In this document: positions 33,811 to 42,694 of the stretch, one piece after another
Layout of the letters: each line of letters starts with the position of its first letter
Numbering within the stretch: the first letter of the stretch is position 1
Translations under genes and position numbers: made by a program
Notes under the pieces: model-generated
Told to the model about the DNA's origin: nothing
Databases searched by the model: none
Seen by the model: only the letters and a program-made list of their open reading frames with translations
Assembly: GCF_019145195.1 (NCBI RefSeq)
Contig: NZ_JAHSTW010000008.1
Span: 62,001 to 126,000, forward strand
Source of the DNA: Pseudomonas siliginis
GTDB lineage: Bacteria > Pseudomonadota > Gammaproteobacteria > Pseudomonadales > Pseudomonadaceae
DNA: 64,000 bases
Direction: 5' to 3'

Positions 33811-34767
33811 ATGAATCCCAACCAATTGACCGATCAACTCGGCCTGTTTCTCGATGTGCTGGAGAGTGGCAGCTTTTCTGCCGCTTCGCGCCGCCATCCG
33901 CTGACACCTTCCGCCGTAGCCCGGCGCATCGACAGCCTGGAAAGTGCCGTCGGCAGTCAGCTGTTCGTACGCAGCACCCATGCCGTGCTGCCGACTTCGG
34001 CCGGTCTGGCCTTCGCCGAACGGGCGCGACGGATCATTGCCGAGTTGCAACTGGCGCGTGCCGAAGCGGTGTCGTTGAGCAGCGCACCGGAAGGCCTGAT
34101 CCGCATCGATGCGCCAGCAGCTTTCGAGCGGCGACATCTGGCGCCGGTAATTGCCGATTTTCTCCTGCTGTACCCGGGACTGGATGTGCAGATGCACCTG
34201 ATCGACAGCTTCAGCGACATGGCCGGCAGCAGCCTGGGCAAGGTCGATCTGGTGCTGCGGACCGGACAATTGGCCGACTCGCGCCTGGTCGCCACGCCAT
34301 TGGCGAGCATGGTCCGCGTCGCCTGCGCCAGCCCTGACTATCTCAAGCAGCGCGGCGTGCCCGAGCACCCGGCGCAGTTGAGCGAACACGACGGGCTCGA
34401 CTGGGAGGGCCTTGCGCCGCCGTTTGCCTGGAAATTCGAAGTGGACGGGCAAATGCAACTGCACCGGCCATCGCGGGTGCGGCTGAGCGCCAACAATGCC
34501 GAGGCTCTGGCGTGTGGCGCGGCGGCGGGTCTGGGCGTCGCACACTTGCCGACCTGGCTGGCCAGCGAATACCTGCTGCGTGGCGAACTGGTGCCACTGT
34601 TCTGCGAAAATGGCCTGCCGCCGCCGGAGTCCACCGGCATTTACGCGCTGCGCATGGAACAGCAGGTCCATTCGCGCAGTCGGTTATTGCTGGAATATCT
34701 AAAAACCCGCTTCAGCCCGGTGCCGCCGTGGGATCTGGCGCTGCAACGGCAATTCGCCCGGCACTGA
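33811..34767 (+). CDS. LysR-family transcriptional regulator
   Basis: 318 residues. N-terminal winged HTH (SGSFSAASRRHPLTPSAVARRIDSLE), a CrgA-type effector domain starting GLIRIDAPAAFERRHLAPVIADFL and a proline-rich tail. Divergent from the TSUP exporter gene with a 111-bp shared promoter, the classical layout for LysR control of a transporter. Effector unknown. Confidence 0.88.
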   Translation: MNPNQLTDQLGLFLDVLESGSFSAASRRHPLTPSAVARRIDSLESAVGSQLFVRSTHAVLPTSAGLAFAERARRIIAELQLARAEAVSLSSAPEGLIRIDAPAAFERRHLAPVIADFLLLYPGLDVQMHLIDSFSDMAGSSLGKVDLVLRTGQLADSRLVATPLASMVRVACASPDYLKQRGVPEHPAQLSEHDGLDWEGLAPPFAWKFEVDGQMQLHRPSRVRLSANNAEALACGAAAGLGVAHLPTWLASEYLLRGELVPLFCENGLPPPESTGIYALRMEQQVHSRSRLLLEYLKTRFSPVPPWDLALQRQFARH

Positions 34768-34843
34768 CGCCGGACATATTTATCTGGCGCCTTAAAGATT
34801 CGAGCGCTAGATTAAAAAACGATCAACGATCAAGGCTTTGACA

Positions 34844-35299
34844 ATGACTTGCGAACGCGACAACTGCGACGACCTTCTGCTCGACAATCAGGCGTGCTTC
34901 GCCCTGCACTCGACCTCGCTGATGATGACCAAGGTCTACAAGCCGCTGTTGCAGGCGCTGGGCCTGACCTATCCGCAGTATCTGGCGATGATGGTGTTGT
35001 GGGAGAAGGACGGTCTGACTGTCGGAGAAATCAGCGCACGCCTGCTGACCGATCCGGGATCGCTGACGCCATTGCTCAAGCGTCTGGAAGCCGAAGGCCT
35101 GCTCAGCCGCACCCGCAGTCGTGAAGATGAGCGGGTGGTGATTGTCGAACTGACCGCAGCAGGCCGCGCCTTGCGCGACAAGGCGCAGACCGTGCCGCAG
35201 TGCATTCTTGGCGCCAGTGGCTTCACCTTTGAACGTCTGCAGAAGTTGCAGGCCGAGCTGCAAGCGCTGCGCGGGCATCTGCAAGACAGCCTGAATTAA
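34844..35299 (+). CDS. ohrR: Organic-peroxide-sensing repressor OhrR
   Basis: 151 residues, MarR family. The reactive cysteine is Cys18 (NQACFALHSTS), and a second candidate for an intersubunit disulfide is Cys120 (VPQCILGAS), so it may be of the 2-Cys type. The wing is RTRSREDERVVIVELT. ATG 34844 is preferred to TTG 34838. It precedes ohr on the same strand with a REP pair and operator-like repeats between. It should repress ohr until oxidised by organic hydroperoxides. Confidence 0.92.
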   Translation: MTCERDNCDDLLLDNQACFALHSTSLMMTKVYKPLLQALGLTYPQYLAMMVLWEKDGLTVGEISARLLTDPGSLTPLLKRLEAEGLLSRTRSREDERVVIVELTAAGRALRDKAQTVPQCILGASGFTFERLQKLQAELQALRGHLQDSLN

Positions 35300-35317
35300 G
35301 CCCCGCTACATTCCCCT

Positions 35318-35404
35318 GTGGGAGCGAGCCTGCTCGCGAAAGCGTCCGATCAGACAGCGAGTCGTTGAATGTTCCACAGCCTTCGCGAGCAGGCTCGCTC
35401 CCAC
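35318..35404. repeat. REP pair
   Basis: Inverted REP copies at 35318-35340 and 35382-35404, 41 bp apart, between ohrR and ohr. Confidence 0.9.
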
Positions 35405-35534
35405 AGTGATTTCAGCGCCAAAAAAATTATTTTCCCCGCCTGAATTCCCTCGTCAAGCGCTCTAAATCAAGCTTTATCCGCCCCTGCCACGCTATGGCCT
35501 TGAGCAAAACGTGCTTTTTGTTAAAAAATTTATC

Positions 35535-35603
35535 TTGCGCACTAAACATTAGCGCTATACATTCTCTCCACACCTACTTAGCGCGCAAACAATTAGCGCA
35601 CAA
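35535..35603 (+). promoter_or_regulatory. Promoter/operator region of ohr with TTAGCGC repeats
   Basis: Three direct copies of TTAGCGC (35549, 35578, 35593) and a related TTGCGCACTAA (35535) lie in an AT-rich stretch before ohr. The first exact copy overlaps TATACA (35556), a plausible -10. They are good candidates for OhrR sites, by position only. Confidence 0.5.
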
Positions 35604-35628
35604 AACCACAACCCATGAGGCTCACACC

Positions 35629-36048
35629 ATGCAAACTCTCTACACCGCAATCGCAACTTCCACTGGCGGCCGTGACGGTCGTGCGATCTCCAGCGACAAC
35701 GTACTCGACGTCAAACTGGCCACCCCGAAAGAACTCGGCGGTGCTGGCGGTGCGGCGACCAACCCTGAGCAACTGTTCGCTGCCGGTTACTCGGCCTGCT
35801 TCATCGGCGCACTGAAATTCGTCGCCAGCCAGACCAAGCGCAAGATTCCTGACGACGCGTCGATCACCGCCCATGTCGGCATCGGTCAGATCCCTGGCGG
35901 TTTCGGTCTGGACATCGATTTGCACATCAGCCTGCCAGGTCTGGAACAAGCCGATGCGCAGTCGCTGGTCGACGCCGCTCACCAGGTCTGCCCGTACTCC
36001 AACGCCACCCGTGGCAACGTCGATGTCCGTCTGCACGTGACTGTGTAA
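35629..36048 (+). CDS. ohr: Organic hydroperoxide resistance protein Ohr
   Basis: 139 residues, OsmC/Ohr family. Catalytic Cys57 (GYSACFIGALKF) and resolving Cys121 (HQVCPYSNATRGN), with the activating Arg18 (GRDGRAIS) and Glu47 (TNPEQLFAAGYSA). It reduces fatty-acid and other organic peroxides using lipoylated proteins. ATGAGG precedes the start by eight bases. The exported hydrolase gene follows by 31 bp and is probably co-transcribed. Confidence 0.96.
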   Translation: MQTLYTAIATSTGGRDGRAISSDNVLDVKLATPKELGGAGGAATNPEQLFAAGYSACFIGALKFVASQTKRKIPDDASITAHVGIGQIPGGFGLDIDLHISLPGLEQADAQSLVDAAHQVCPYSNATRGNVDVRLHVTV

Positions 36049-36079
36049 TCACTCAAGCCCCCGGCCCGAACAAGGAAAA

Positions 36080-37096
36080 ATGAACATGAACACCTTCAGC
36101 AAAGTCTTGACCGGTACCCTTCTCGCCCTTTCGGTACACAGCGCTTTCGCCGGTGATGTCGAACACAGCACCCAGGCATTCCTCGATGCGCTGAATTCAG
36201 GCAGCGGCAAGCCGATCGAGCAGCTGTCGCCCAAGGATGCCCGCGCCGTGCTGGTCGGCGCGCAGTCCGGGGTCAAGTTGACGTTGCCCAAAGCCGATGT
36301 CAGCGAGAAGACCATCCAGGTCGATGGTCAACCGCTGAGCCTGACCATCGTCCGGCCGGCCGGGGTCAAGGGTGAGCTGCCGGTGTTCATGTTCTTCCAC
36401 GGCGGCGGCTGGGTGCTGGGAGACTTCCCGACTCACGAACGTCTGGTGCGCGATCTCGTGGTCGGTTCGGGGGCGGCGGCGGTGTTCGTCAATTACACCC
36501 CTTCGCCGGAAGCGCATTACCCGGTGGCGATCAACCAGGCCTACGCTGCGACCAAATGGGTGGCAGAACACGGTAAAGAGATCAATGTCGACGGCAAGCG
36601 CCTGGCCGTGGCCGGCAACAGCGTCGGCGGCAACATGGCCGCAGTGGTTGCGCTGATGGCCAAGGACAAGGGCACCCCGGCGATCAAATTCCAGGTGCTG
36701 CTGTGGCCGGTGACCGATGCCAACTTCGACACCGGTTCGTACAACCAGTACGCCGAAGGGCACTTCCTCACCCGCAACATGATGAAGTGGTTCTGGGACA
36801 ACTACACCACCGACGCCAAGCAGCGCAACGAGATCTACGCTTCACCGCTGCGCGCTACTACCGCACAGCTCAAAGGCCTGCCGCCTGCACTGGTGCAGAC
36901 TGCCAGCGCCGACGTGTTGCGTGATGAAGGCGAAGCCTATGCGCGCAAACTCGACGAGGCCGGAGTACCGGTTACGTCGGTGCGGTTCAACGGCATGATC
37001 CACGATTACGGTTTGCTCAACGTGGTCAGCCAGGTGCCTGCGGTGCGCTCGGCGATGTTGCAGGCGTCTGAAGAACTGAAGCAACACTTGAAGTAA
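36080..37096 (+). CDS. Exported alpha/beta hydrolase (HSL/GDXG-type esterase)
   Basis: 338 residues. A signal peptide (FSKVLTGTLLALSVHSAFAGD) predicts a periplasmic enzyme. The oxyanion motif HGGGW is in MFFHGGGWVLGDFP, the nucleophile serine is in GNSVGGN, and the catalytic Asp and His are in QTASADVLRDEG and MIHDYGLLN. Substrate unknown; esters of short acids are usual. Its position behind ohr suggests shared induction by peroxides. AAGGAAAA precedes the start. Confidence 0.88.
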   Translation: MNMNTFSKVLTGTLLALSVHSAFAGDVEHSTQAFLDALNSGSGKPIEQLSPKDARAVLVGAQSGVKLTLPKADVSEKTIQVDGQPLSLTIVRPAGVKGELPVFMFFHGGGWVLGDFPTHERLVRDLVVGSGAAAVFVNYTPSPEAHYPVAINQAYAATKWVAEHGKEINVDGKRLAVAGNSVGGNMAAVVALMAKDKGTPAIKFQVLLWPVTDANFDTGSYNQYAEGHFLTRNMMKWFWDNYTTDAKQRNEIYASPLRATTAQLKGLPPALVQTASADVLRDEGEAYARKLDEAGVPVTSVRFNGMIHDYGLLNVVSQVPAVRSAMLQASEELKQHLK

Positions 37097-37109
37097 CCAC
37101 CGTCCCATT

Positions 37110-37196
37110 GTGGGAGCGAGCCTGCTCGCGAAAGCGTCCCGTCATACAGCGCGTCATTGAATGACACACCGCATTCGCGAGCAGGCTCGCTCCCAC
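37110..37196. repeat. REP pair
   Basis: Inverted REP copies at 37110-37132 and 37174-37196, 41 bp apart, just after the hydrolase stop. The interior spacer (AGCGTCC...CAGCG.GTC.TTGAATG) resembles that of the pair at 35318, so the two probably share an origin. Confidence 0.9.
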
Positions 37197-37230
37197 ATGG
37201 GACAGGTGTGAAACTCAAAGCGCAGGCACA

Positions 37231-37260
37231 AAAAAACCCGACTCAATGGTCGGGTTTTTT
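37231..37260. terminator. Bidirectional terminator between the hydrolase and efp
   Basis: AAAAAACCCGAC, loop TCAATG, GTCGGGTTTTTT, serving the converging hydrolase and efp transcripts. Confidence 0.93.
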
Positions 37261-37280
37261 CTTTCCGCAAAAAGCAGTGC

Positions 37281-37850
37281 TTATTTCGCACGGCCTTTGT
37301 AGGAACCGCCTTCGCGGGTATCGATCTCGATCATGTCGCCGATTTCGATGAAGTCGGCAACCGACAGCTCGGTACCGTTCTTCAGTTTGGCAGGCTTCAT
37401 CACCTTGCCGGAAGTGTCACCGCGAGCGGAGCCTTCGGTGTAGTCAACCTGACGCACGATGGTGGTCGGCAGTTCTACGGAAACCAGACGCTCTTCGAAG
37501 AACACGGCTTCGCAAACGTCGGTCATGCCTTCTTCAACGAAAGGCAGAACGCTTTCGATGTCTTCGGCGTTCAGCTCGTACATGGTGTAGTCAGTGGTGT
37601 CCATGAACGTGTAGGTGTCACCGCTGATGAACGACAGGGTGGCTTCTTTACGATCCAGGATCACGTCGTCCAGTTTGTCGTCCGCACCGTAAACGGTTTC
37701 GGTCTTGTAACCGGTCAGCAGGTTCTTCAGCTTGGTCTTCATGATCGCGCTGTTACGGCCCGACTTGGTGAATTCAGCTTTCTGAACCAGCCAAGGATCG
37801 TTGTCGATACGGATCACGGTACCGGGTTTGAGTTCTTTACCAGTTTTCAT
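37281..37850 (-). CDS. efp: Translation elongation factor P
   Basis: 189 residues, three beta-barrel domains. The tip loop of domain I is KSGRNSAIM with an arginine (Arg32) at the position that is a modified lysine in E. coli. This is the EarP-dependent, rhamnosylated subfamily. EF-P relieves ribosome stalling at polyproline. The earP gene lies 48 bp upstream on the same strand, which supports this modification. Complete, with a terminator after it. Confidence 0.97.
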   Translation of the reverse strand: MKTGKELKPGTVIRIDNDPWLVQKAEFTKSGRNSAIMKTKLKNLLTGYKTETVYGADDKLDDVILDRKEATLSFISGDTYTFMDTTDYTMYELNAEDIESVLPFVEEGMTDVCEAVFFEERLVSVELPTTIVRQVDYTEGSARGDTSGKVMKPAKLKNGTELSVADFIEIGDMIEIDTREGGSYKGRAK

Positions 37851-37898
37851 TGCGAATATCCGAATTTGGATGGGATTTACAAAAATCTAGGCCGCGTA

Positions 37899-39041
37899 TC
37901 ATATCCAATTTACATAAAACTGTACCAGCGCCGTGGCAAGATCCGCCTGCAAGGCCTGTTCCAGACACCATGCCTCGGCATTTTCCTCGAGTTCCGGCCA
38001 ATGATTTCGCACCGCCAGCCAGTGCTCACCGATCGGTTGCCCGGCGCTCCACGCTCGCCACAGACCGTTCATCGCCTGCGCCGCAGCGGGGGAAAGGCCG
38101 TGAGTGTAGAGCGCGAGGAAAGCGTCGAGCTTGTCCAGATGGATGTCATCGTCCTGCTGATAGATGTGCCAGAGCATCGGCCGCCCCGCCCATTGCGCGC
38201 GCACGAATGAGTCTTCACCGCGCACCGCGTTGAAATCGCAACACCAGAGCAGGTGGTCGTATTGATCCTGACGGACGAACGGCAGCACTTGCACGGTCAG
38301 GGACTCGCGCACATGAATCGCGCTGACCGTCAGGGTTTCCACATTCAGCCAACGCGCCACATCGCCGAGAATCCGCCCTTCCGGCACCAGCAGGTGAGTT
38401 GCCTGTGCATCGGCCGCCAGCACATCCAGCCAACTGGCCAACCCGGCATTTTCATAAGCAAACAGCGAGATAAGTTGCGCATCGGGCGCAGGATCAATGC
38501 CCAGGCCTTGCAGGAAATGTCGCTGAGCCGGCCGATCCTGCTGAAACTGCCGACGCTGTTCGAGCAGTCCGCATTCGCGCAGCAGGCCACCGGTGCCCGG
38601 TTTGAAGCCTGGAAAGAAGAAGAACTTCTGCACCGTTTTGTATTTCACCGACGGCAAGCCATGGCAGCCGGTGACCCAGTCTTCGGCGCTGAGATAATCG
38701 AGGTTGAGCCACAGCGGCGGCGTTTCCCGCGCAGCCATGCTGTCCATGTAGTCGGCGGGCAACTGACAGGCGAAGGCGGCGATGACTACGTCGGCCGCAT
38801 CGGCGTGCAGCCATTCGCTCGGCCACTGACGCACCTCGACGCCCTGCTGCCATTGCTGCGCAAGATCAATATCGATCTCAGGACAGAGGCGCTCGAACGC
38901 GCGCAGATCATCCACCCACAGGCGCACCGGCAAGGCATGCTCGGCCACCAGTTGCCGGGCCAGGCGCCAGGTCACGCCGATGTCGCCGAAGTTATCGACC
39001 ACGGTGCAAAAAATATCCCAGCGGGGTTTCGCTTCAGCCAT
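37899..39041 (-). CDS. earP: EF-P arginine rhamnosyltransferase EarP
   Basis: 380 residues, GT-B glycosyltransferase. The N-terminal motif FCTVVDNFGDIGVTWRLA carries the catalytic aspartates. The C-terminal nucleotide-sugar site is CCDFNAVRGEDSFVRAQWAGRPMLWHIY. It transfers rhamnose from dTDP-rhamnose to Arg32 of EF-P. The ATG at 39041 has GGGAGAA upstream. An operon with efp is likely, matching the known genomic pairing. Confidence 0.95.
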   Translation of the reverse strand: MAEAKPRWDIFCTVVDNFGDIGVTWRLARQLVAEHALPVRLWVDDLRAFERLCPEIDIDLAQQWQQGVEVRQWPSEWLHADAADVVIAAFACQLPADYMDSMAARETPPLWLNLDYLSAEDWVTGCHGLPSVKYKTVQKFFFFPGFKPGTGGLLRECGLLEQRRQFQQDRPAQRHFLQGLGIDPAPDAQLISLFAYENAGLASWLDVLAADAQATHLLVPEGRILGDVARWLNVETLTVSAIHVRESLTVQVLPFVRQDQYDHLLWCCDFNAVRGEDSFVRAQWAGRPMLWHIYQQDDDIHLDKLDAFLALYTHGLSPAAAQAMNGLWRAWSAGQPIGEHWLAVRNHWPELEENAEAWCLEQALQADLATALVQFYVNWI

Positions 39042-39166
39042 GCCGTTCTCCCGTTGGCAAAAAACCTCGATTGTCCGCATAAATGCGCTCGCGCAGAAGA
39101 GCCGACGGCGATTAATCTTCGTGCGACAATCGCCGCTTGCCCGCAACCATCCGCCAGGAGGCCGCC

Positions 39167-39583
39167 ATGCCCTACCGTCCCAATCCCCGTCGTCCCTTGC
39201 CTGTTCAGCTTAGCGCGCTGCATCTGACCGGCAGCATCGCGCTGGGCCTGTGGCTGGGGTTCCTGGCGATTGCGCTGACCTGCTGGCTGCTTTCGCGCTT
39301 TATCTTTCCCGAGCAGATGGCCCCTGTCGCGCAAGCGGTGCAGCAGCGCGTCAATCCCCCGGCTGTGGCGCCCGTGCAGGTTCAGCCGGACATTCCGCCG
39401 CAAAGTCCGCTGTTCCAACAGTACGAAGAAAACCTGCGCAAGAATGAACAGCAGGCCCGACTGGATCAGGCGCGCGCCAATTCGCGTAATGCGTCCAATC
39501 CGAAATGCCAGTTCTGGCTGCAGCAGGACCAGACCGCGCCGACCGAAAAGAGCCGCGCCAACGTTTTGCAATTCTGCGATTGA
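39167..39583 (+). CDS. Hypothetical single-pass membrane protein
   Basis: 138 residues. A basic proline-rich N-terminus, one membrane helix (about 23-46, GSIALGLWLGFLAIALTCWLL), then a Pro/Gln-rich periplasmic tail ending NPKCQFWLQQDQTAPTEKSRANVLQFCD. Two cysteines there could form a disulfide. AGGAGG precedes the ATG. It is divergent from earP and directly upstream of the Gre-like gene (2-bp gap), so probably co-expressed. No family recognised. Confidence 0.75.
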   Translation: MPYRPNPRRPLPVQLSALHLTGSIALGLWLGFLAIALTCWLLSRFIFPEQMAPVAQAVQQRVNPPAVAPVQVQPDIPPQSPLFQQYEENLRKNEQQARLDQARANSRNASNPKCQFWLQQDQTAPTEKSRANVLQFCD

Positions 39584-39585
39584 TC

Positions 39586-40068
39586 ATGAACAAACACAGC
39601 GTCCACCAGTTGATTCTCGACAAGCTGCGCATCGACCTCGACATCGCCGAACGCGCCGCGCAAACCGCTTACGAAACTGCGACCCACGAAGAAAACATCG
39701 CCGAAAACAAGTACGACACGCTGGGGCTGGAGGCGTCGTATCTGGCGGCGGGTCAGGCGAAACGGGTTGAGGAAATCCGTCAGTCACTGGCGCTGTGTCA
39801 GAACCTGACGTTGCGTGCCTACGATGAAAATCGCGGCATCGAAGTCGGCGCCCTGCTCGGTCTGGAGGACGAAAAGGGTCGCGAGCAATGGCTGTTTCTG
39901 GCGCCGGATGCGGCGGGGCTGAAAGTCGACGTGGTGGGTCAGCCGGTTACCGTCATCACCCCACGCTCGCCACTGGGCAAAAGCCTGCTGGGCAAGTTCG
40001 AGGGCGATGAGGTGGAGATTCTGGTGGCGGGCACCCGGCAACAATTTGCTGTCACCGAGGTGCTCTGA
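39586..40068 (+). CDS. GreA/GreB C-terminal-domain-like protein
   Basis: 160 residues. A charged helical N-terminus (LRIDLDIAERAAQTAYETATHEENIAENKYDTLG) resembles a Gre coiled coil. It is followed by an FKBP-like Gre C-terminal domain ending VTPRSPLGKSLLGKFEGDEV-type residues near 127-150. True GreB is at 52413, so this may be a divergent Gre-like RNA-polymerase-binding protein. The acidic tip (DxxE pair) cannot be assigned by eye. Confidence 0.72.
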   Translation: MNKHSVHQLILDKLRIDLDIAERAAQTAYETATHEENIAENKYDTLGLEASYLAAGQAKRVEEIRQSLALCQNLTLRAYDENRGIEVGALLGLEDEKGREQWLFLAPDAAGLKVDVVGQPVTVITPRSPLGKSLLGKFEGDEVEILVAGTRQQFAVTEVL

Positions 40069-40077
40069 AGCGGGTGC

Positions 40078-41052
40078 TTAGTGAACGGGCAGTTCGACGC
40101 CGTCGAACAGTTCTTCCAGCTCTTGCTTGTTGTGGCACTGAATGGCCTTGGCCATGACTTCGCGGGTCAGGTGCGGGGCGAATTTCTCGATGAAGTCGCA
40201 CATGAAGCCACGCAGGAAGGTGCCACGACGGAAACCGATCTTGGTGATGCTCGACTCGAACAACTCGCTGGCATCCAGCACCACCAGGTCGTTATCGAGT
40301 TTGGTATCGACCGCCATTTTAGCCACGATGCCCACGCCCAGCCCCAGACGCACGTAGGTTTTGATCACGTCGGCGTCAGCAGCGGTGAACACCACTTTCG
40401 GCGTCAGGCCACGATGGCTGAAGGCTTCATCGAGCTTGGAACGGCCGGTGAAACCGAACACGTAAGTAACAATCGGATATTCGGCCAGCGCTTCGAGGGT
40501 CAGCTTCGGCAGCTTGGTCAGCGGATGGCCATGGGGTACGACCACGCAGCGGTTCCAGCGATAGCACGGCATCATCACCAGATCGCCGAACAGCTCCAGC
40601 GCTTCAGTGGCAATGGCGAAATCGACGGTGCCGTCAGCGGCCATTTCGGCGATCTGCATCGGCGAGCCCTGATGCATGTGCAGGGCCACGTCCGGGTATT
40701 GCTTGATGAAATTGCTGATCACCGGCGGCAGCGCATAACGCGCCTGGGTGTGGGTGGTGGCGATCGACAGGGTGCCCTTTTTCTCGTTGGAGAATTCCTG
40801 GGCAATCTGCTTGATGCTTTCGACTTTGCGCAGGATCTCGCCAGCGGTGGTGATGATGCGCTCGCCGGCCGGGGTGACGCGGGTCAGGTGCTTGCCGCTG
40901 CGGGCGAAGACTTCGACGCCCAGCTCGTCTTCCAGCAGGCGGATCTGCTTACTGATGCCCGGTTGCGAGGTGTACAGGCTTTGAGCGGTAGCGGAAACGT
41001 TGAGGTCGTGGTGCGCCACTTCCCAGATGTAGCGCAGTTGTTGAAGCTTCAT
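40078..41052 (-). CDS. cysB: Cysteine regulon transcriptional activator CysB
   Basis: 324 residues, LysR family with the CysB-specific start MKLQQLRYIWEVAHHDLNVSATA and HTH YTSQPGISKQIRLLE. The effector pocket has the family's TTHTQARYALP stretch. It activates sulfate/thiosulfate uptake and cysteine synthesis in response to N-acetylserine. An AT-rich promoter region lies between it and the UspA gene. It is convergent with the Gre-like gene. Confidence 0.95.
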   Translation of the reverse strand: MKLQQLRYIWEVAHHDLNVSATAQSLYTSQPGISKQIRLLEDELGVEVFARSGKHLTRVTPAGERIITTAGEILRKVESIKQIAQEFSNEKKGTLSIATTHTQARYALPPVISNFIKQYPDVALHMHQGSPMQIAEMAADGTVDFAIATEALELFGDLVMMPCYRWNRCVVVPHGHPLTKLPKLTLEALAEYPIVTYVFGFTGRSKLDEAFSHRGLTPKVVFTAADADVIKTYVRLGLGVGIVAKMAVDTKLDNDLVVLDASELFESSITKIGFRRGTFLRGFMCDFIEKFAPHLTREVMAKAIQCHNKQELEELFDGVELPVH

Positions 41053-41165
41053 ATCAATCCCTCAAAGCAGGTAGACGCCACGGGCATCAGCGACGGTATA
41101 TAACTATATTAATGGTTCGAAGAATAAATCTAGAACTTTTTTATCAAAACGCCATTATTCCTGCT

Positions 41166-41669
41166 TCAGCGATCCTCACGCCGCCGGCGTTCCATCAGCG
41201 GCACCAGATAGACCGGCACCTTGGCCAATTGCAGGACCCGCGCCGCCGTGCGCCCCAACGGCGTTTCCGCGCCGACGCCATGGCTGTGACTGCCGACGAT
41301 CAGCAGATCGACCGAGAGCTTGTGCACCTGGTCGAGAATCACCTGCGACGGGTCGCCCTGCAGCACGCGCACCGCGCGAATGCGTTGCAGATCCTGTTCG
41401 CCGTCGTCCCCCAGTTCTTCACGAAAGCTGTCGAGCACCCGTTGTTCGATATTGGCGATGACTGTTTTCAGACCCTGACTATGGAATTCGTTCAATGCCT
41501 GTTCGTCGAGATAGCTTTGCAGCACCGACTCGGCAAACAGGCCCATGGGTTCCACCGCGTGTACTACATACAGATCGGCATTGAAGGTGCGCGCCAAGGC
41601 CAGGGCATGCTGCATCACGAACGGTGCGTACAGACCGAGGTCGGTGGCATACAGCATTGAGCGAATCAT
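41166..41669 (-). CDS. Universal stress protein (UspA family)
   Basis: 167 residues, one Usp domain. MLYATDLGLYAPF at the start and an ATP-type loop SVDLLIVGSHSHGVGAETPLGRTAARVL at the end, close to the G-2x-G-9x-G(S/T) pattern. Cytoplasmic. Last gene of a minus-strand run that includes thioredoxin, reductase and nucleotidase genes. By recall it sits upstream of cysB in P. aeruginosa too. Confidence 0.88.
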   Translation of the reverse strand: MIRSMLYATDLGLYAPFVMQHALALARTFNADLYVVHAVEPMGLFAESVLQSYLDEQALNEFHSQGLKTVIANIEQRVLDSFREELGDDGEQDLQRIRAVRVLQGDPSQVILDQVHKLSVDLLIVGSHSHGVGAETPLGRTAARVLQLAKVPVYLVPLMERRRREDR

Positions 41670-41766
41670 GGGACCTCCTCGCGAGCCAACGATGGCGGAG
41701 ATTGATTCAGCTTAGCAGTGCCTTGGCGAGTACGACGTGCGACGCAACGTCCTGAATGAAAAGGCT

Positions 41767-42672
41767 CTAGATCGACGGTTCGTTGCTGATGCCATGGGGC
41801 ACATGGCCGGTGGCGACCACTTCGCGAGCCAGTTCGCAATGGCCGGTCTGGTCATCGAAGAACACGTCGGCGGCGAAGGCTTCGAGGAACGCCGATTTGG
41901 TCAGGCCACCGAGAAACAGCGACTCATCGAGACGAATATCCCATTCCCGCAAGGTGCGAATCACCCGCTCATGGGCCGGCGCCGAACGCGCGGTCACCAG
42001 CGCCGTGCGGATCGGGCAATCGTCATCGGGAAACTCGCGCTGCAACAGATTAAGCGCTGCCAGAAAGCCCTTGAACGGCCCACCGCGCAAAGGCTCGCGT
42101 GCCGATTCGCGTTCCTTGGCCTGAAACGCTTCCAGGCCGCCGGACTGATAAACGCGCTCGGACTCGTCCGAGAAGATCACCGCGTCACCGTCGAAGGCGA
42201 TACGCAATTCATCGCTGGCCGCGCGGCTGGCGCCACCGGACAGAATCGTGGCGGCGGCGAACCCGGCGTCTAGCGCCGCACGCACGTCTTCAGCGTGGGT
42301 CGAGAGAAACAGGTCGCAGCCAAACGCTTTCAGATAAGGGTACGGACTGCGCCCGCCGACGAACGCCGCACGAGAAATCGCCAGGCCGTAATGATGAATC
42401 GAATTGAACACGCGCAGACCGGTGTCGGCGCTGTTGCGGGAAACCAGAATCACCTCGACCCGCGCGCGGCCGAGGCGACTGTTCAGGCTCAGGAGTTTTT
42501 CCACCAGCGGGAACGCATCGCCCGGCGCGAGGATTTCGTCTTCGTGCTCGATCTGATATTGCCGATAGGCTTCGACGCCGCTCGACAGGTAGACCTTGTG
42601 GCTTTCGCTCAGGTCGAACAAGGCGCGCGAGGAAATCGCCAGCACCAGTTTGTCATCGATGTTATTGCCCAT
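41767..42672 (-). CDS. Cytosolic 5'-nucleotidase (NT5C1-like)
   Basis: 301 residues from the ATG at 42672 with GGGGGAAGG upstream. Haloacid-dehalogenase-related fold. The family's LVLAISSRALFDLSESHKVY, VEVILVSRNSADTGLRVFNSI and FDGDAVIFSDESE motifs are visible. The first catalytic Asp (usually DxD) appears as FDLSES, as in NT5C1 proteins. Expected to dephosphorylate IMP/GMP/AMP. It follows the ketopantoate-reductase-like gene by 22 bp. Confidence 0.83.
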   Translation of the reverse strand: MGNNIDDKLVLAISSRALFDLSESHKVYLSSGVEAYRQYQIEHEDEILAPGDAFPLVEKLLSLNSRLGRARVEVILVSRNSADTGLRVFNSIHHYGLAISRAAFVGGRSPYPYLKAFGCDLFLSTHAEDVRAALDAGFAAATILSGGASRAASDELRIAFDGDAVIFSDESERVYQSGGLEAFQAKERESAREPLRGGPFKGFLAALNLLQREFPDDDCPIRTALVTARSAPAHERVIRTLREWDIRLDESLFLGGLTKSAFLEAFAADVFFDDQTGHCELAREVVATGHVPHGISNEPSI

Positions 42673-42694
42673 GCCTTCCCCCAGAACAACCGAC

